NCBI GenBank assembly: GCA_002423555.1
Contig: DIWQ01000010.1
Coordinates: forward strand, 1 to 32,341
Direction: 5' to 3'
DNA length: 32,341 nt
Origin: Patescibacteria group bacterium UBA6102
Lineage (GTDB): Bacteria; Patescibacteriota; Minisyncoccia; Minisyncoccales; UBA5738
Below, one piece after another: positions 8,029 through 16,127 of the stretch. Every line of letters begins with the position of its first letter. Position 1 is the stretch's first letter. Below the pieces are notes generated by a model that saw only the letters and a program-made list of their open reading frames with translations, was not told the origin of the DNA and did no database searches. Position numbers and translations under genes: made by a program.

Positions 8029-10329
8029 ATGGTTTTGAGCCAAAAAACAAGGAAATTTTTATTGTCAATAATTTTATCGGCTGGGATATTTTTTTGCGGA
8101 AATAATTTTGTTGTTGTCGCCGATTATTTTGGTTCGGGAGGGGCCTTGGGTGGTGGCGGATTTAGCTGGAGTCAAGGGTGGAGTTCGGGGATTTTTGGTT
8201 CTGTCGGCTTCGGCAATTTTGCCAGCGGCGGCGTCGAGGGCGGTGCGGGAATTTTGAGCGAGGCGGATATGAAATTGATCGTGGAAGCATTGATTGATAG
8301 TTATTTTATTGATGCAAATGTTGATTTTGCGACTTTTTTGCAAAACTATGTTTCTAAAGACGGATTGAGCGGAAAAGAAGTTTATAATAAAATGATATCT
8401 TCGACGAAGCCTCAATATTACCAGTCTTTTATGAATTATATGGATACCCCAGAGGGCAGGCTTAAAGCTTCAAAGGAGTTAAGTGCGGCTTTTGACATAA
8501 CCTTGCCGGCATCGGGGACGCCGGCGAGCCAGACTCCTGAAACGCAAACGGAAGGCAATGCCGAGGATGATTTTGTTGATGTTGTTACCGGAGGCTGTCT
8601 TTCGGGAATGTGGACGGATGGGTTGTTCGGGGTTAGCCTGGAAGAGGATAGCAGTCCCAGCAGTCCGAACTATAACAAGATTATGGAAAATTATTGGTTG
8701 AAAGATGCCAAAGGCAATATTATAAGAGATAGCAAGGGGAATCCTATCGTTGATGTTGGTAAATATAGCAAAGATGTGAGTTTAACCGCGGATGAAATTA
8801 AAGAAAAATATAGCAGTCAGGGCACCACTGGCGGATCAAAAACTACTTCTGGCGGAAGTGGCTCCGGTGGTTCTGGCGCCGGTGGCGGGAATGAACCGGC
8901 GACAAATACAAACACAACCTGCACTTCCTACACTTACGGCGAGTGGAGCGCGTGCGCGGGGGGGGTGCAATCGCGGTCAATATTGCACCAATATCCTTCC
9001 GGATGTACCGACACCGCCACGGCGGTGCTGACGCAGAACTGCACCATGCCGGCGGTGGCCTGCGCTTCCTACACTTATAGCGATTGGAGCGCGTGCGCCG
9101 GGGGCAGTCAAACTCGCGCCATTGTAAGCAGGTCGCCCTCCGGGTGCACCGATACTTCTTCGGCGGTGTTCACCCAAGCCTGCACGATGGAGTGCACGGC
9201 GTCTCAAATTCCGTTGGTGACCAATACCACTGCCGCGACCCAAAGCGTGAGCAATGCCACATTGTCGCTGATTACGGATCGGCCGGCGGATTGCGAGTAC
9301 CGCGAAAACGGCGGGTTCACTTTCGGCACCGGCACCGGCACCGGTTTTAACGTTACCGGCGCCTACAATCATAATTCCGGGCTCACCGGCGTTACCGCGG
9401 GCGCGAAGACCTATTATGCGGTTTGCAAAGATGCCACCGCGAATTGTTTTTCTGCGTCGCTGAAGATTGAGTTCACCGCCGAATCGGCTTCCAGCACCGA
9501 AGAAACTTGCGCCGATTTAACTTCCAATGATCGCAAGAACAATGCCAATCGCTCCTATTTTGGCACTGCCGGCGCCGATTCAACGTATTTGTGGCAAGCG
9601 GTGGAAACCGGCACGCGCGACAAATTTGAAAAAGTTGATTGGTACGCGGGCTATCAGTTGACGCCGGAAAAGGACGGCAAGGTCAATCAACTTTGCGGAA
9701 ATTTTCCCGCCGGCGCGGTCAACCGGGTGTCGCTCTATGACGGATCATACGAGGAACTGGCGGGGGCGGAAATCACCGGCGATAATTTTTGGCGGTGCGT
9801 TGATATCGCGCCGGTGCAAGTCAAGACCGATCGCCGCTATTATGTGATTGCCCGCATTGAAGACGATCCGGTTTACTTTGAATTTAAATCCGGTATGTTG
9901 CCCAAAGCGGCCGGCAATGCGGTTATTGAGGTTGGCGTTCGCCAATCGGCATCATCGGGAGATTTTGGCGAAGATGAAAGGAAAACTTACGATCATATGA
10001 TTTTCGGGTTGGTGGATGTCCGAATTTCGTGGGCGCCGCAAACGTTATCCGGTCCGGCAATCGCTTCTTTTGAGCCCCAGGGAAATGTTGACGACGATCG
10101 CGCCGTCCTTTCGGTGGAAGCTTCCGGCGCGGCGGAATGCCGTTTCGGCCGGGAAGACGTTTCCTATGATCAAATGGACTATCCGATGAATAAAACCACA
10201 ACCGGCAAGTTTACCGGCAAAGTTTGCAATCTGGAAAAAGGAGCGTACACTTTCTACGCGCGCTGTAAAGACGGCGGCGGCGCGAAAAACAACGTATCGG
10301 CGGCGACAACTTTTACGATCACGCAATAA
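8029..10329 (+). CDS. Secreted TSP1-like / Ig-module protein
   Basis: A 766-aa protein. Residues 1-32 form a signal peptide or anchor (a basic start, then a hydrophobic run). Residues 35-75 are Gly-rich. Residues about 80-160 form an uncharacterised helical region. A Gly/Ser linker lies at about 265-290. Two thrombospondin-type-1-like repeats begin near 297 and 344, each with C-x-S-Y-T-Y-x-x-W-S-A-C and PSGCTDT. An Ig-like module starts near 387 (LSLITDRPADCEY, TYYAVCKD), then a DUF4082-like module at about 494-670 closely matching that of the 1490-aa neighbour (KVDWYAGYQL, NRVSLYDGSYEELAG, DRRYYVIARIEDD), then a terminal Ig-like module. Shared modules in the same order point to duplication of one ancestral C-terminal half. 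A surface-binding role is an inference. Start ATG 8029; no Shine-Dalgarno sequence. Confidence 0.85.
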   Translation: MVLSQKTRKFLLSIILSAGIFFCGNNFVVVADYFGSGGALGGGGFSWSQGWSSGIFGSVGFGNFASGGVEGGAGILSEADMKLIVEALIDSYFIDANVDFATFLQNYVSKDGLSGKEVYNKMISSTKPQYYQSFMNYMDTPEGRLKASKELSAAFDITLPASGTPASQTPETQTEGNAEDDFVDVVTGGCLSGMWTDGLFGVSLEEDSSPSSPNYNKIMENYWLKDAKGNIIRDSKGNPIVDVGKYSKDVSLTADEIKEKYSSQGTTGGSKTTSGGSGSGGSGAGGGNEPATNTNTTCTSYTYGEWSACAGGVQSRSILHQYPSGCTDTATAVLTQNCTMPAVACASYTYSDWSACAGGSQTRAIVSRSPSGCTDTSSAVFTQACTMECTASQIPLVTNTTAATQSVSNATLSLITDRPADCEYRENGGFTFGTGTGTGFNVTGAYNHNSGLTGVTAGAKTYYAVCKDATANCFSASLKIEFTAESASSTEETCADLTSNDRKNNANRSYFGTAGADSTYLWQAVETGTRDKFEKVDWYAGYQLTPEKDGKVNQLCGNFPAGAVNRVSLYDGSYEELAGAEITGDNFWRCVDIAPVQVKTDRRYYVIARIEDDPVYFEFKSGMLPKAAGNAVIEVGVRQSASSGDFGEDERKTYDHMIFGLVDVRISWAPQTLSGPAIASFEPQGNVDDDRAVLSVEASGAAECRFGREDVSYDQMDYPMNKTTTGKFTGKVCNLEKGAYTFYARCKDGGGAKNNVSAATTFTITQ

Positions 10330-10336
10330 GCTACGC

Positions 10337-10352
10337 CGGGGCAGAGCCCCCG
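10337..10352. repeat. Short GC hairpin between secreted-protein genes
   Basis: CGGGGC (10337-10342), loop AGA, then GCCCC (10346-10350) with one bulged C before a closing G. There is no U-run. It lies 8 bp after the TAA of the 766-aa protein gene. Confidence 0.5.
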
Positions 10353-10384
10353 ATGTATTCCGGCAGTTAAATAAAAAAACGTTT

Positions 10385-12016
10385 ATGGCATTAACAAAAA
10401 ACAATCTGGCGCGAACGGCGGCGTTCGGAATCGCGCTGGCGGCGATTGCGGCAATATCTTTCCGGGCGGTGTTCGCTTCCGGACCCGTTTTGAAAAATGT
10501 CAATCCCCAGGGGACGGTTACTTCTTCGTCGGTTAACATCACGTTGGAAACCAACGATCTGGCGCGGTGCCGCTATTCCACCAGCGACACGGGCTATGAG
10601 AGTATGGGCAACGATATGTACACTCCCGACGGCCTTTATCATTCGGGGAATATCGGCACCTTGAATGACGGAAGCTACACTTATTACGTGCGTTGCAAGG
10701 ATTTTGAAGGAAATGCCAACGATGCCAGTGCGGTTGTGAGTTTCAAAGTCGGCGATATTGATTGTGTCGGCAGTAATTGTTCCTCAACCCCTCCCGTGAC
10801 GCCTCCCGCCGGCGGCGCCGCGCCGGTGATTTCCGGCGCCTCTCCGACGGGCACCGTGACCAGCAAATATGTTACTTTGGCGGTGAACACCGACAAATCC
10901 GCTTCGTGCCGCTACAGCTGGTATGACAAGCCATACGAACAGATGACGCTGGCGTTAACCAGCAACAACGGGCTTTACCATGTGGCGTCGGCGACCTTGG
11001 GCAACGCGGGCAATTACAATTATTATGTGCGCTGCAAAGATAGCGCCGGCAACATTAATTCTCCGGCGGGAAAAATTTCATTCTACTATTACGTTTACGT
11101 TGCGCCCAAAACTACAACGGTGGCAACCACTCCGGTGGCGCCCGCCGACACCGTGCCGCCGACGATTTCGGGATTGTCGCCGTCGGGCACGGTAACCGCC
11201 AAAGAGGTGTCTTTGGCGCTTGACACCGACGAAACGGCCACTTGCCGTTATGGTAAGAGTGATGTTGATTATGAATTAATGCCCGAGAGTTTCGGTGATG
11301 CCGGCACTCGCCACAGCAAAACGATCACCGTGGAAGCTCCCGGAGAATATGGTTATTATGTGCGCTGTATTGACGCCGCCAAAAACAAAAACACGACTTC
11401 GGGGCAAATCAATTTCACCTACTCTTTGCCGGAAGGACCGAAAGTTTCCAACCTTGAACCGTCGGGCGGAGTGGTCTACCAGAGCAGTGTGGCGCTGATT
11501 GCGACCACCGACAAATCCGCTTCGTGCCGTTTCGCGGAAAGCGATACCGACTATGATCAGATGGGCGATTTTTTTGACACCAGCGACGGACTGTTCCATC
11601 AGGCGTTTGTGGATCTGCCGGACTACGGATCCTATTCCTATTATGTGCGTTGCACGGACGAAGACGGCGTTTCAAGCGATCGCGCGGAAACGATCAGTTT
11701 TGAATATCAAAACCCCAATCCGGAACCCGAACCGGAAGTTGTTGAACCGGAGCCGGTGGTTTGCGAACAGATTCAGATCGGCAACAAAAACGGCGAGTGT
11801 GATCCGACAACGGACTGCGTTTGCGATCCGGATTGTCCGGTTGAAGGACAGGACGCGGATCCTGACTGCGCCGGCGTGAGCCAGACTTCGGGCGGTGGAG
11901 GCGGCGGTTGGGCGATATTGCTTTTGATCGGATTGATCCTGCTGATAATCATTGTCATTATCATCATCATTGTCCGGCGGAAAAGCGCCGAAGAAGAAGA
12001 TGTGGAACTTCCATAA
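10385..12016 (+). CDS. Cell-surface Ig-module protein with C-terminal membrane anchor
   Basis: A 543-aa protein. An N-terminal signal peptide (residues about 7-35, ending near FASGP) precedes four Ig-like modules starting near residues 36, 145, 257 and 350. Each has a P-x-GTVTxxxVxLxxxTD-type opening, a CRYS or CRYG segment followed by a Y-E/D-x-M motif, and a YYVRC(K/I/T)D ending, with two Cys per module. Residues about 435-455 are an acidic Pro/Glu spacer; 459-500 hold a small Cys-rich segment (NGECDPTTDCVCDPDC); then a GGGGG linker, one strong transmembrane helix (about 508-532) and a short tail with RRK followed by acidic residues. That topology anchors the protein with its Ig modules outside. 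A 22-bp identical stretch near 10892 and 11514 shows recent module duplication. Function unknown; adhesion or a stalk-like role is inferred. Confidence 0.85.
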   Translation: MALTKNNLARTAAFGIALAAIAAISFRAVFASGPVLKNVNPQGTVTSSSVNITLETNDLARCRYSTSDTGYESMGNDMYTPDGLYHSGNIGTLNDGSYTYYVRCKDFEGNANDASAVVSFKVGDIDCVGSNCSSTPPVTPPAGGAAPVISGASPTGTVTSKYVTLAVNTDKSASCRYSWYDKPYEQMTLALTSNNGLYHVASATLGNAGNYNYYVRCKDSAGNINSPAGKISFYYYVYVAPKTTTVATTPVAPADTVPPTISGLSPSGTVTAKEVSLALDTDETATCRYGKSDVDYELMPESFGDAGTRHSKTITVEAPGEYGYYVRCIDAAKNKNTTSGQINFTYSLPEGPKVSNLEPSGGVVYQSSVALIATTDKSASCRFAESDTDYDQMGDFFDTSDGLFHQAFVDLPDYGSYSYYVRCTDEDGVSSDRAETISFEYQNPNPEPEPEVVEPEPVVCEQIQIGNKNGECDPTTDCVCDPDCPVEGQDADPDCAGVSQTSGGGGGGWAILLLIGLILLIIIVIIIIIVRRKSAEEEDVELP

Positions 12017-12033
12017 TCGGGGGGATTGCCTGA

Positions 12034-12050
12034 TTATCAATTATTGATAA
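12034..12050. repeat. TTATCAAT palindrome
   Basis: A perfect 17-bp palindrome (TTATCAAT, T, ATTGATAA) just after the stop of the 543-aa protein gene. It is a minimal member of the TGATAA/TTATCA repeat family. Confidence 0.6.
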
Positions 12051-12085
12051 TTGACAGAGAATAGCGAGTTGATGGTTGATTTTTC

Positions 12086-12112
12086 AAAAACGCGCCCATA
12101 GGGCGCGTTTTT
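12086..12112. terminator. Bidirectional intrinsic terminator
   Basis: AAAAA, then CGCGCCC (12091-12097), loop ATA, GGCGCG-type complement (12101-12107), then TTTTT. The 7-bp GC stem extends to 12 bp through A-T pairs. A-tract and T-tract make it usable in both directions, which suits its place between convergent genes (secreted protein on +, greA on -). Confidence 0.9.
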
Positions 12113-12120
12113 CGCGGCTT

Positions 12121-12168
12121 TTTTCAGAGGGTCTAACCCTCTGATCAGAGGGTTAGACCCTCTGAAAA
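12121..12168. repeat. Perfect 48-bp palindrome, GGGTCTAACCC family
   Basis: The 48 bases are exactly self-complementary about 12144/12145 (TGATCA centre). Each half also contains its own hairpin, AGAGGG-TCTAA-CCCTCT, so the element can form one long hairpin or two short ones. Related palindromes lie at 22114, 26930 and 29691. Confidence 0.9.
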
Positions 12169-12184
12169 TTACCTTTTGAAAATC

Positions 12185-12655
12185 TTATGAAAGATTATAG
12201 GAGATTTTTTTTATCTTATAGATGATCTTTCCGTTCCCGTCCAAAGAGGCGAATTCGCCGGCTTTTTTGCCCAAAAGCACCCGTCCCACGGGCGATTCGT
12301 TGGAGATGCGCCCCTTTTCGGGATCGGCTTCCAGCGTGCCCACCAGCGTCAATTCCTGATTCTTGCCGTTGATATCCACCAGCACGGTGGCGCCGACGTT
12401 GACCTGATCGCGGCCGGCCTTGGGCGGCACTTTGATGAGGCGGGCGTTTTTGATGATATTTTCCATTTCAACGAGTTTGATGTCCAGCAAGCCCAAATCT
12501 TCCTGCAAGGCGATGAACTCGGGATTTACCTCTTCGGAATGGAGCACCGCCGGCGCTTCGCCCCGGGTCTTGGCAAGTTTGATCTGTTTTAACTCTTCAT
12601 ATTCCTGCCGGATTTTTTTGAACCCCGATTTTGTCAAATAGAAATTTTTTTCCAT
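12185..12655 (-). CDS. greA: Transcription elongation factor GreA
   Basis: A 156-aa GreA/GreB-family protein. Residues 1-75 form the N-terminal coiled coil that enters the RNA polymerase secondary channel, and 80-156 the FKBP-like C-terminal domain (VNVGATVLVDINGKNQELTLVGTLEADPEKGRISNESPVGRVLLGKKAGE). Gre factors stimulate RNA polymerase to cleave backtracked transcripts; the tip of the coiled coil supplies acidic residues. The usual GDLxENAEY tip is absent: residues 38-56 read LHSEEVNPEFIALQEDLGL, with Glu41/Glu42 the likely replacements. A good promoter lies upstream on the same strand (12742-12769), with a leader of about 80 nt. It is divergent from polX. Confidence 0.93.
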   Translation of the reverse strand: MEKNFYLTKSGFKKIRQEYEELKQIKLAKTRGEAPAVLHSEEVNPEFIALQEDLGLLDIKLVEMENIIKNARLIKVPPKAGRDQVNVGATVLVDINGKNQELTLVGTLEADPEKGRISNESPVGRVLLGKKAGEFASLDGNGKIIYKIKKISYNLS

Positions 12656-12741
12656 ATCACCCGGGCGCGCCGGCCGTTTTCGCCCGATTTGGGGCGGGCA
12701 AAAAAACGTTTCGGAGCGTCTGTTTCAAAATCATTAAATAC

Positions 12742-12769
12742 ATTGTAGGCGCAATCCTTTTTTTGTCAA
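12742..12769 (-). promoter_or_regulatory. sigma70-type promoter for greA
   Basis: On the minus strand TTGACA (12764-12769) and TACAAT (12742-12747) are separated by 16 nt, a near-consensus pair. The expected start of transcription is near 12735. Confidence 0.8.
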
Positions 12770-12834
12770 TTGTTGATAAATCAAGAAGTTTATTCATCCG
12801 TCAGAATACCTCGGGGTTATGCTCCGGCGCAGTT

Positions 12835-12840
12835 TATAAT
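12835..12840 (+). promoter_or_regulatory. Possible -10 box for polX
   Basis: A perfect TATAAT lies 34 bp before the chosen polX start, but I find no convincing -35 at 16-18 nt spacing. Confidence 0.4.
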
Positions 12841-12868
12841 CGGGCGATTCTGTGTTTTAATGGTAGTA

Positions 12869-14629
12869 ATGAACAAGGAATTGGCCAGAATATTTTTTGA
12901 GATTGCCGCCATTCTGGATGCCGGAGGCGAATCATTCAAGCCGCAGGCCTATCGCAAGGCGGCGCGCGCGCTTTTGGAATTGGCTGAAGACGCGGCGCTG
13001 ATTTACGCCCGGGGCGGGCTGAAGGCCGTGGAAGCGATTCCGGGGGTGGGCCAAAGCATCGGCCAAAAAATTGAAGAATATGTTTTGACCGGCAAGATTG
13101 ACTATTATCGGCAATTGAAAAGAGATTTTCCGGTTGATTTGGATGAAGTGGCCGGAGTGGAAGGATTGGGGCCGAAACGCGCTAAGATATTGTATGAAAA
13201 ATTGGGCGTTAAAAATTTAAGACAGCTTGAAGCGGCGGCCCGCGCCGGCAAGGTCGCGCCGCTTTTCGGGTTTGGCCCAAAGTCGCAGGCCAATATTTTG
13301 CAAGGCATTGAATTCAAAAAACGATCCGGCGGCCGGTTTTTGTTGAGCGAAGTTTTCCCGGCGGCGCTTGACGCCAAAGAAAAAATTTCGGCATTGCCGC
13401 AAATCGCGCGGGTGGAGATCGCCGGTTCCCTGCGCCGCGCCAAAGAAACCATCGGCGACGTTGATCTGCTGGCCGCGCCAAAACTTGGGGCCGGAGCAAA
13501 AGACGCCGCCGCGATAATGGATTTTTTTTCAACGCTGGCCGGAATTGAAAAAATATGGGCCAAAGGGCCCACCAAAACTTCGGTGCGGATGGCGGCCGGC
13601 TTTGACATTGATTTGCGGTTGGTGGGTGAGCAATCTTTCGGCGCGGCGTGGCAGTATTTCACCGGCTCCAAGGAGCATAATATCGCCTTGCGCCGGTTGG
13701 CCATCCAAAAAGGATTCAAGCTTTCCGAATACGGCTTGTTTGAAAACGATAAAATGGCCGCGGGCAAAACCGAAGAGGAAATTTATCAAAAATTGGGACT
13801 GGATTGGATCGCGCCGGAAATGCGCGAAAACGCCGGCGAAATTGAAGCCGCGCAAAACGGCAAATTGCCGCGGCTTTTGGAATATGGCAGTCTGAAAGGC
13901 GATTTGCACTGCCATTCAAACTGGTCGGACGGCAAAAATTCAATTGAGGAATTGGCGGCCGCGGCCATGGCGATGGGTTATGAATATTTGGGCATTGCTG
14001 ATCATACGCACGCGTTGAAAGTGGCCGGCGGGTTGGATGAAGATCAATTGCGCCAACGCAATGCCGAAATTGACGCGCTCAACCAAAAAATAAGATCCCA
14101 AGGCAAAATGTTTGCCGTCCTCAAAGGATGCGAGGCCAATATTGACGATGACGGCGGGATTGATTTGGATAAAGGAATTTTGGGCGAATTGGACTTTGTG
14201 ATTGCCGGCGTGCATATGAATTTTAAGATGGACGCCAAAAAAATGACGCGCCGCTTGGTTGGTGCGGCCAAAAATCCCGATATTGACATCATTTCGCATC
14301 CCACCGGCCGTTTGCTCAAAGAGCGGCCGGCTTATGAATTGGAAATTGAAAAAGTGTTTGAGGTTGCCAAAGAGCATGGCGCGATTTTGGAAATCAACGC
14401 CCAGCCCCGGCGCTTGGATTTAAAGCCGTTGCACGTTCGCGGGGCGATTGCCAACGGCATTAAACTGGCGATCAATACCGACGCGCACCGTCTGGCCGAA
14501 TTGGAGTTCGCGCGATTCGGCATTGCGCAGGCGCGGCGCGGCTGGGCGACGGCCGGCGATATCGCCAACACCTTGCCGTGGCCGGAATTGAAAAAAATCT
14601 TGAAAAGAAACCAAAAAAGAGTAAATTAA
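12869..14629 (+). CDS. polX: Family X DNA polymerase/3'-5' exonuclease PolX
   Basis: A 586-aa protein starting at MNKELARIFFEIA; the frame is open further upstream but those residues are not family-like and would precede the TATAAT at 12835. It fills short gaps in DNA repair (base excision repair) and has a PHP exonuclease. Order: N-terminal 8-kDa-like helix-hairpin-helix domain (GVGQSIGQKI near residue 55, and GLGPKRAKIL near 97), polymerase X palm with the GS motif (AGSLRRAKETIGDVDL, near 183-200, metal-binding Asp pair DVD) and the third Asp in FDIDLRL (near 245), then a PHP domain from about 343 (GDLHCHSNWSDG, ADHTHA, GCEANI, GVHMNF, SHPTGR, EINAQP, NTDAHR), all expected metal ligands present. 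Length matches bacterial PolX (about 570-580 aa). Divergent from greA. Confidence 0.95.
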   Translation: MNKELARIFFEIAAILDAGGESFKPQAYRKAARALLELAEDAALIYARGGLKAVEAIPGVGQSIGQKIEEYVLTGKIDYYRQLKRDFPVDLDEVAGVEGLGPKRAKILYEKLGVKNLRQLEAAARAGKVAPLFGFGPKSQANILQGIEFKKRSGGRFLLSEVFPAALDAKEKISALPQIARVEIAGSLRRAKETIGDVDLLAAPKLGAGAKDAAAIMDFFSTLAGIEKIWAKGPTKTSVRMAAGFDIDLRLVGEQSFGAAWQYFTGSKEHNIALRRLAIQKGFKLSEYGLFENDKMAAGKTEEEIYQKLGLDWIAPEMRENAGEIEAAQNGKLPRLLEYGSLKGDLHCHSNWSDGKNSIEELAAAAMAMGYEYLGIADHTHALKVAGGLDEDQLRQRNAEIDALNQKIRSQGKMFAVLKGCEANIDDDGGIDLDKGILGELDFVIAGVHMNFKMDAKKMTRRLVGAAKNPDIDIISHPTGRLLKERPAYELEIEKVFEVAKEHGAILEINAQPRRLDLKPLHVRGAIANGIKLAINTDAHRLAELEFARFGIAQARRGWATAGDIANTLPWPELKKILKRNQKRVN

Positions 14630-14679
14630 AGAAGGATTGTTCCATCATTAACCTTGCAATCTAAACCAATCAAAACCAT

Positions 14680-15126
14680 ATGAAATTTGAAAAATCCGCG
14701 GGCGCGATCGTTTTCCGGCGCGGCCGCGGCGGCGAAATTTATTTTCTGTTGTTGCATTATCCTTCCGCGACGCATCGGTCGCACAAAGACTATTGGGATT
14801 TCGTCAAGGGGCACGTGGAAAAAGGAGAGGGGGAAATTGCCACCGTGCGCCGCGAAGCCGCCGAAGAAACCGGTCTGACCGATCTGGAATTTACTGCCGG
14901 CTTTCGCGCCCCGATGAGATATTTTTTCCGGCACCGCGGCGGCTTGATATTCAAAACGGCGGTCTTTTATCTGGCGGAAACAAAAAACGAGAATATCACT
15001 TTGTCGGGGGAACACGATGATTTTATTTGGCTGTCCCATCCCAAGGCGCGGGAAATGCTTTCGTTCAAAAATGCGAAAAAAATTTTTGGGGAAGCCGGCA
15101 AATTTTTAAACATTGCGGGAAAATGA
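14680..15126 (+). CDS. NUDIX hydrolase
   Basis: A 148-aa NUDIX protein. The Nudix box is complete at residues 44-66: G44, E50, R58-E59, E62-E63, G65, matching G-x5-E-x7-REUxEExGU; the Glu residues bind the metal that drives cleavage of nucleoside diphosphates linked to another moiety. The DYWDFVKGHVEKGE context is like that of diadenosine tetraphosphate hydrolases (NUDT2 type), so Ap4A or related dinucleotides are plausible, but substrate cannot be read from sequence. Its TGA overlaps the ATG of the next gene (ATGA at 15123-15126), so the two are probably translationally coupled. The start at 14680 gives the expected first beta-strand (SAGAIVFRR). Confidence 0.9.
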   Translation: MKFEKSAGAIVFRRGRGGEIYFLLLHYPSATHRSHKDYWDFVKGHVEKGEGEIATVRREAAEETGLTDLEFTAGFRAPMRYFFRHRGGLIFKTAVFYLAETKNENITLSGEHDDFIWLSHPKAREMLSFKNAKKIFGEAGKFLNIAGK

Positions 15127-16082
15127 GTCGCCGGCGCAAACAAAAAACCGCCGCGCTTGTTTTGTTTTCCGGGGGATTGGATTCAATTTTGGCGGTGAAA
15201 ATTTTGCGGGCGCAAGATATTGACGCGACGCCCGTTTGTTTTGAAAGTCATTTTTTTTCCGCCGACAAGGCGCAATCCGCGGCCGCCGCGTCCGGATTGG
15301 ATTTGCGGGTGGAAGATATTTCAAAGTCCCATCTGTCAATCGTGAAAAATCCGCGCCATGGCCGCGGTGCGGCAATGAATCCCTGCATTGACTGCCATCT
15401 GTTGATGATTAAAATCGCCGGCGGAATAATGGCGCGGGAAGGATTTGATTTTATTGCCACCGGCGAAGTGTTGGGACAGCGGCCGATGTCGCAACACCGC
15501 CAATCGCTGGCAATCATTGACCGGCAGAGCGGTCTGGTCGGGAAAATTCTCCGGCCGCTGTCGGCGAAATTGTTGGCACTGACCGAAGCGGAGATCAACG
15601 GATTGGTTGATCGGGATGGATTGTATGACCTATCCGGGCGGTCGCGCCGGGGCCAGCTGGCGCTGGCAAAAAAATTCGGCATCAAAAATATTCCTCAGCC
15701 GGGCGGCGGATGCATTTTGACCGATGCCGAATATGCCCGGCGGCTGGAAGAACTGATGCGCCGCCAGCCGGATTTTGGCGGCGATGACGCGCGGCTTTTG
15801 CGTCATGGCCGCGCGGTTTGGCAAAAGGATCTGCTGGCGGTGATTGCCCGCAATCAGGCGGAATGCCAAAATCTCAAAATTATGGCGCGTGCCGGTGATT
15901 GGCTTTTTGAACCGCAAAACTTTCCCGGCCCCACCGTCCTTATCCGCAGTTTTGGCAAAAAAAATGGTCAAGGTGAAACCTTGCCCGACTCCGGCGAGAT
16001 AAAAAAGATGGGACAAGATTTTGTCCGGCGATATTCAAAAAAGGTTCCGTCCCGTCCCGACATTTTAATCACTAATCACTAA
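15123..16082 (+). CDS. ThiI/MnmA-like PP-loop tRNA sulfurtransferase-family protein
   Basis: A 319-aa protein, starting at the ATG that overlaps the NUDIX stop; longer in-frame starts exist but lie inside that gene. The PP-loop SGGLDS at residues 16-21 is the ATP-pyrophosphatase signature of tRNA-thiolating enzymes. MNPCIDCH (Cys88, Cys91) and the FDFIATGEVLGQRPMSQ segment are typical of the ThiI/MnmA-like family that activates tRNA uridine for sulfur transfer; LRPLSAKLL, GRSRR and PGGGCILTD continue the family pattern. No THUMP domain is present, so it is not classical ThiI; exact tRNA position and sulfur donor are unknown. The last codons (ILITNH) and the TAA are supplied by the 7-bp repeat starting at 16067. 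The partner comF gene converges from the other side. Confidence 0.8.
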   Translation: MSRRRKQKTAALVLFSGGLDSILAVKILRAQDIDATPVCFESHFFSADKAQSAAAASGLDLRVEDISKSHLSIVKNPRHGRGAAMNPCIDCHLLMIKIAGGIMAREGFDFIATGEVLGQRPMSQHRQSLAIIDRQSGLVGKILRPLSAKLLALTEAEINGLVDRDGLYDLSGRSRRGQLALAKKFGIKNIPQPGGGCILTDAEYARRLEELMRRQPDFGGDDARLLRHGRAVWQKDLLAVIARNQAECQNLKIMARAGDWLFEPQNFPGPTVLIRSFGKKNGQGETLPDSGEIKKMGQDFVRRYSKKVPSRPDILITNH

Positions 16083-16126
16083 TCACTAATCACTAATAAC
16101 TGATTACTGATTACTGATTACTGATT
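16067..16126. repeat. 7-bp satellite: four AATCACT plus four ACTGATT units
   Basis: Exactly four AATCACT units (16067-16094), a 4-bp joint AATA, then exactly four ACTGATT units (16099-16126). The halves are inverted copies differing at one base per unit. Because 7 is not a multiple of 3, stop codons appear in all frames of both strands (TAA on + and TAG/TGA on - in the left half; TGA on + and TAA on - in the right half). It lies between two convergent genes and provides the + gene's stop. Confidence 0.95.
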
Positions 16127-16127
16127 G

